Position numbers and translations under genes: made by a program. From Pseudanabaena sp. PCC 6802 (GTDB lineage: Bacteria; Cyanobacteriota; Cyanobacteriia; Pseudanabaenales; Pseudanabaenaceae), in NCBI RefSeq assembly GCF_000332175.1, contig NZ_KB235914.1:4026868-4090867 (forward strand): 64,000 nt of DNA. Direction: 5' to 3'. The notes beneath the pieces were generated by a model. That model saw nothing but the letters and a program-made list of their open reading frames with translations, ran no database searches and was not told where the DNA came from. Shown one piece after another: positions 62,182-64,000 of the stretch; position 1 is the first letter of the stretch, and every line of letters starts with the position of its first letter.

Positions 62182-63687
62182 TTACAAAGCTTGAATGCGC
62201 TTTATCAGGTCATAGAACGGCTGCCAATCATCCTCTTCCGTAATTCTCTCCCATACCGCTTCGATTTCCGGCCTGAGTAGACTCGTCGTGGGATTGGCCT
62301 GCCGCAACCGCTCTGCGATCGCCGCCATCTCCCCCTCAGGCATTCTAATTAGATAATGATGGTAGAGCGATCGCCAGTTATCTAAAATCTGCTGATGCTC
62401 TTCGCCCAGTTCCCATTCCACCCGATCCAATATATTGCTGCGATCTTCTCGCCAGGTGCGATCGAACTGCTGTCTGAGTGCGATGAAGAAGTCATGGTAA
62501 CCCATCTGCGTAGAGCCGACAAACTGAAGAGTTAATGTAATAATTTCCTCTGCTTCTGAGGGCGAAAGCTGCTCCAATCCCAACCGATTTAGCATCATGC
62601 GGCAATACTCTTCGCGATAATGCTCCTTGAATTTCGCTAAGCCCGCTTCCAAATCCGACTGTTCCATCACCATGCGCAATGGATACTGCAACATCTCCAG
62701 ATTCCAATAGCATACCGCTGGCTGATTGGCATAACGGTAACGCCCATAGTAGTCGAAATATGCCGCTGTAAAATTTGGATCGTAGGTGGAAATAAACGCA
62801 TAGGGGCCATAGTCGAAACTCTCACCCGTAATCGACATGTTATCCGTATTCAAGACCGCATGACAGAAACCCACCGCCATCCATTGCGCTACAAGGGCTG
62901 ATGTCCTCTGCACTAGTTCGGCATAGAACTCTGCATAAAGCTCTCGTTCGTCTACCTGAGCGATCGCTTTGCCCCTCAGCAAATGCGAATAATACACTTC
63001 GATGACATGATTCAAAAGCTTTCGAATGAAATCCGCTCTGCCGATTGCGTGCAATCGCTCGAATGTCCCAAAGCGAATATGCGATCGCGAAAATCTCACC
63101 ATCACCGACGAACGTGTTGGAGAAGGCTCGTCGCCCCGCCACAACTTCTCACCTGTTTCGATCGCGCAAAGGCATCGCGAAGTCCTGACTCCCAAGCGAT
63201 GTAACATCTCGGCTGCCAACACCTCCCGCACTCCCCCTTTCAGCGTGAGGCGACCATCCGCCGTCCGCGAGTATGGAGTTTTACCCGATCCCTTCGTACC
63301 GAAATCGTATAACTCTCCATCTATTGCCCGTACTTGCCCGTACACAAATCCCCGACCATCTCCCAACTGTGGATTGTACTCGCCAAACTGATATCCATGA
63401 TAGCGCAAGGCTAGAAACGGGCGAATCCCCTGAAATGTCCCAAACGCTTCTACAAAATGCCGATCTTCCACCTCCTTAGAATTCAAGCCAATTTGAGGCA
63501 AAAGCTCGTCATTGCGCCAGCGCAGAACGTGCATTGGGAACTCCGCTGCGGCTACCACATCGTAGTAATCATCCCCCAACGCTTCCATCGCTTGCTCGTA
63601 TTCCAAGTTTAGAAATGGGTTGGAAGAGAGGTTGGTTTGCAAAGACTGCTGCATATTCGGATCCGGAGATACTTTCTGTACTTTCAC
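62182..63687 (-). CDS. selO: Protein adenylyltransferase SelO (YdiU/UPF0061)
   Basis: 501 residues from GTG 63687; ATG 63654 is an alternative. A pseudokinase-fold enzyme that transfers AMP from ATP to protein hydroxyls, linked to redox stress. Family motifs: [69 protein letters not shown], and the metal/catalytic [16 protein letters not shown] followed by DYGPYAF. Slightly longer than the E. coli protein, with no obvious signal peptide. Stands alone. Confidence 0.93.
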   Translation of the reverse strand: MKVQKVSPDPNMQQSLQTNLSSNPFLNLEYEQAMEALGDDYYDVVAAAEFPMHVLRWRNDELLPQIGLNSKEVEDRHFVEAFGTFQGIRPFLALRYHGYQFGEYNPQLGDGRGFVYGQVRAIDGELYDFGTKGSGKTPYSRTADGRLTLKGGVREVLAAEMLHRLGVRTSRCLCAIETGEKLWRGDEPSPTRSSVMVRFSRSHIRFGTFERLHAIGRADFIRKLLNHVIEVYYSHLLRGKAIAQVDERELYAEFYAELVQRTSALVAQWMAVGFCHAVLNTDNMSITGESFDYGPYAFISTYDPNFTAAYFDYYGRYRYANQPAVCYWNLEMLQYPLRMVMEQSDLEAGLAKFKEHYREEYCRMMLNRLGLEQLSPSEAEEIITLTLQFVGSTQMGYHDFFIALRQQFDRTWREDRSNILDRVEWELGEEHQQILDNWRSLYHHYLIRMPEGEMAAIAERLRQANPTTSLLRPEIEAVWERITEEDDWQPFYDLIKRIQAL

Positions 63688-64000
63688 TATCTTTACACTT
63701 CAGCGCTACTAGTTGGCGGTAACCCTTCAACAACGCAGCAGTTTCTTTTCAAGAATAGAATTCTTAAATTTAGACCTACTACAATACCCTGAGTCTCGTA
63801 CTAAGACGCAGACATATAGAAAACCTCTGTATTTGGCTAGAAGTACTGCCCCATACCAAATCTGCATTAATTAGCCCTATGATTTCTAGTGATTGGAAGT
63901 TGTGGCCGCACGAACAAAGTCTGCCTGCGCAGACTCCAAGAAAAGGGGGGTAGCAAACCAGGATTTGGGATTGGTCTTGACCAAAATCTTAATTAATCCT
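63688..64000. other. Right-edge intergenic stretch
   Basis: 313 bases with no gene seen. A perfect small hairpin AGTCTGC-CTGC-GCAGACT lies at 63918-63935. GAGTCTCGTACTAAGAC at about 63791 loosely recalls the GAGTCTTA motifs near thiD. Confidence 0.45.

Noticed and set aside
1-64000. tRNA, rRNA or tmRNA genes
   Set aside because: I looked for tRNA T-arm patterns of the GGTTCGAATCC type and for rRNA-like sequence and found none outside coding regions; a covariance-model scan would be decisive.

Overview
The window is cyanobacterial chromosome. It carries psbX and ycf66, a nitrate-type ABC transporter operon, a cyanobacterial ARC6/Ftn2-type division gene, lpxD, and very many copies of the octamer GCGATCGC (HIP1) on both strands. 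The style of short GC-rich hairpin repeats would fit a Pseudanabaena- or Leptolyngbya-like organism, but the species cannot be fixed from sequence alone. I saw no rRNA, tRNA or CRISPR array.

Layout. (1) 1-22.8 kb is one side of a surface-polysaccharide locus read almost entirely on the + strand. It holds an acyltransferase-3 gene cut by the window edge, a hexapeptide acyltransferase, a giant membrane protein with a glucoamylase-like tail, an O-antigen-ligase-like protein, five GT4 glycosyltransferases, a PhyH-type oxygenase, a DUF218 protein and an SGNH hydrolase. Two paralogous twin beta-helix (pectate-lyase-3) proteins and an undecaprenyl-phosphate sugar transferase complete it. Between 14.3 and 15.6 kb the locus is scarred by a 60-bp tandem duplication and two frameshifted genes. 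(2) 22.8-27.5 kb is accessory DNA: an IS256-family element sitting cleanly inside a coiled-coil membrane protein gene, a DUF433/DUF5615 toxin-antitoxin pair and a tyrosine recombinase. (3) 27.5-39.6 kb is mostly core: ureG, gpmI, an OmpA/BON/roadblock-like protein with a Ras-like GTPase, a hybrid histidine kinase, a SpkB-like Ser/Thr kinase, ycf66, psbX and a PsiE-family protein. (4) 39.7-46.4 kb is nrtABCD with a divergent LysR regulator that resembles CmpR/RbcR more than NtcB. (5) 46.7-52.2 kb holds ftn2/zipN, lpxD and three small genes. (6) 52.2-63.7 kb is accessory again. It contains a CobW-like relic, a three-gene XRE-regulator operon facing a ribbon-helix-helix gene across an operator, a GIY-YIG-like gene, an AlkD-like gene and thiD. 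It also contains a broken alpha/beta-hydrolase + NB-ARC + TPR (STAND/NLR-like) locus, a PIN/DUF2281 toxin-antitoxin pair, an IS630-family element and selO.

The genes in region 1 probably cooperate in lipid-linked assembly and modification of an exopolysaccharide: a priming sugar transferase, GT4 enzymes, acyl decoration, polymerisation, and secreted beta-helix proteins that bind or trim the polymer. The most system-like signals are the envelope OmpA/roadblock-like protein with its GTPase and hybrid kinase (30.1-36.2 kb) and the NLR-like hydrolase/NB-ARC/TPR locus (56.9-60.1 kb). The second looks like one ancestral gene now in three pieces. Several frame disruptions fall in or near homopolymers, so sequencing error must be kept in mind for those.
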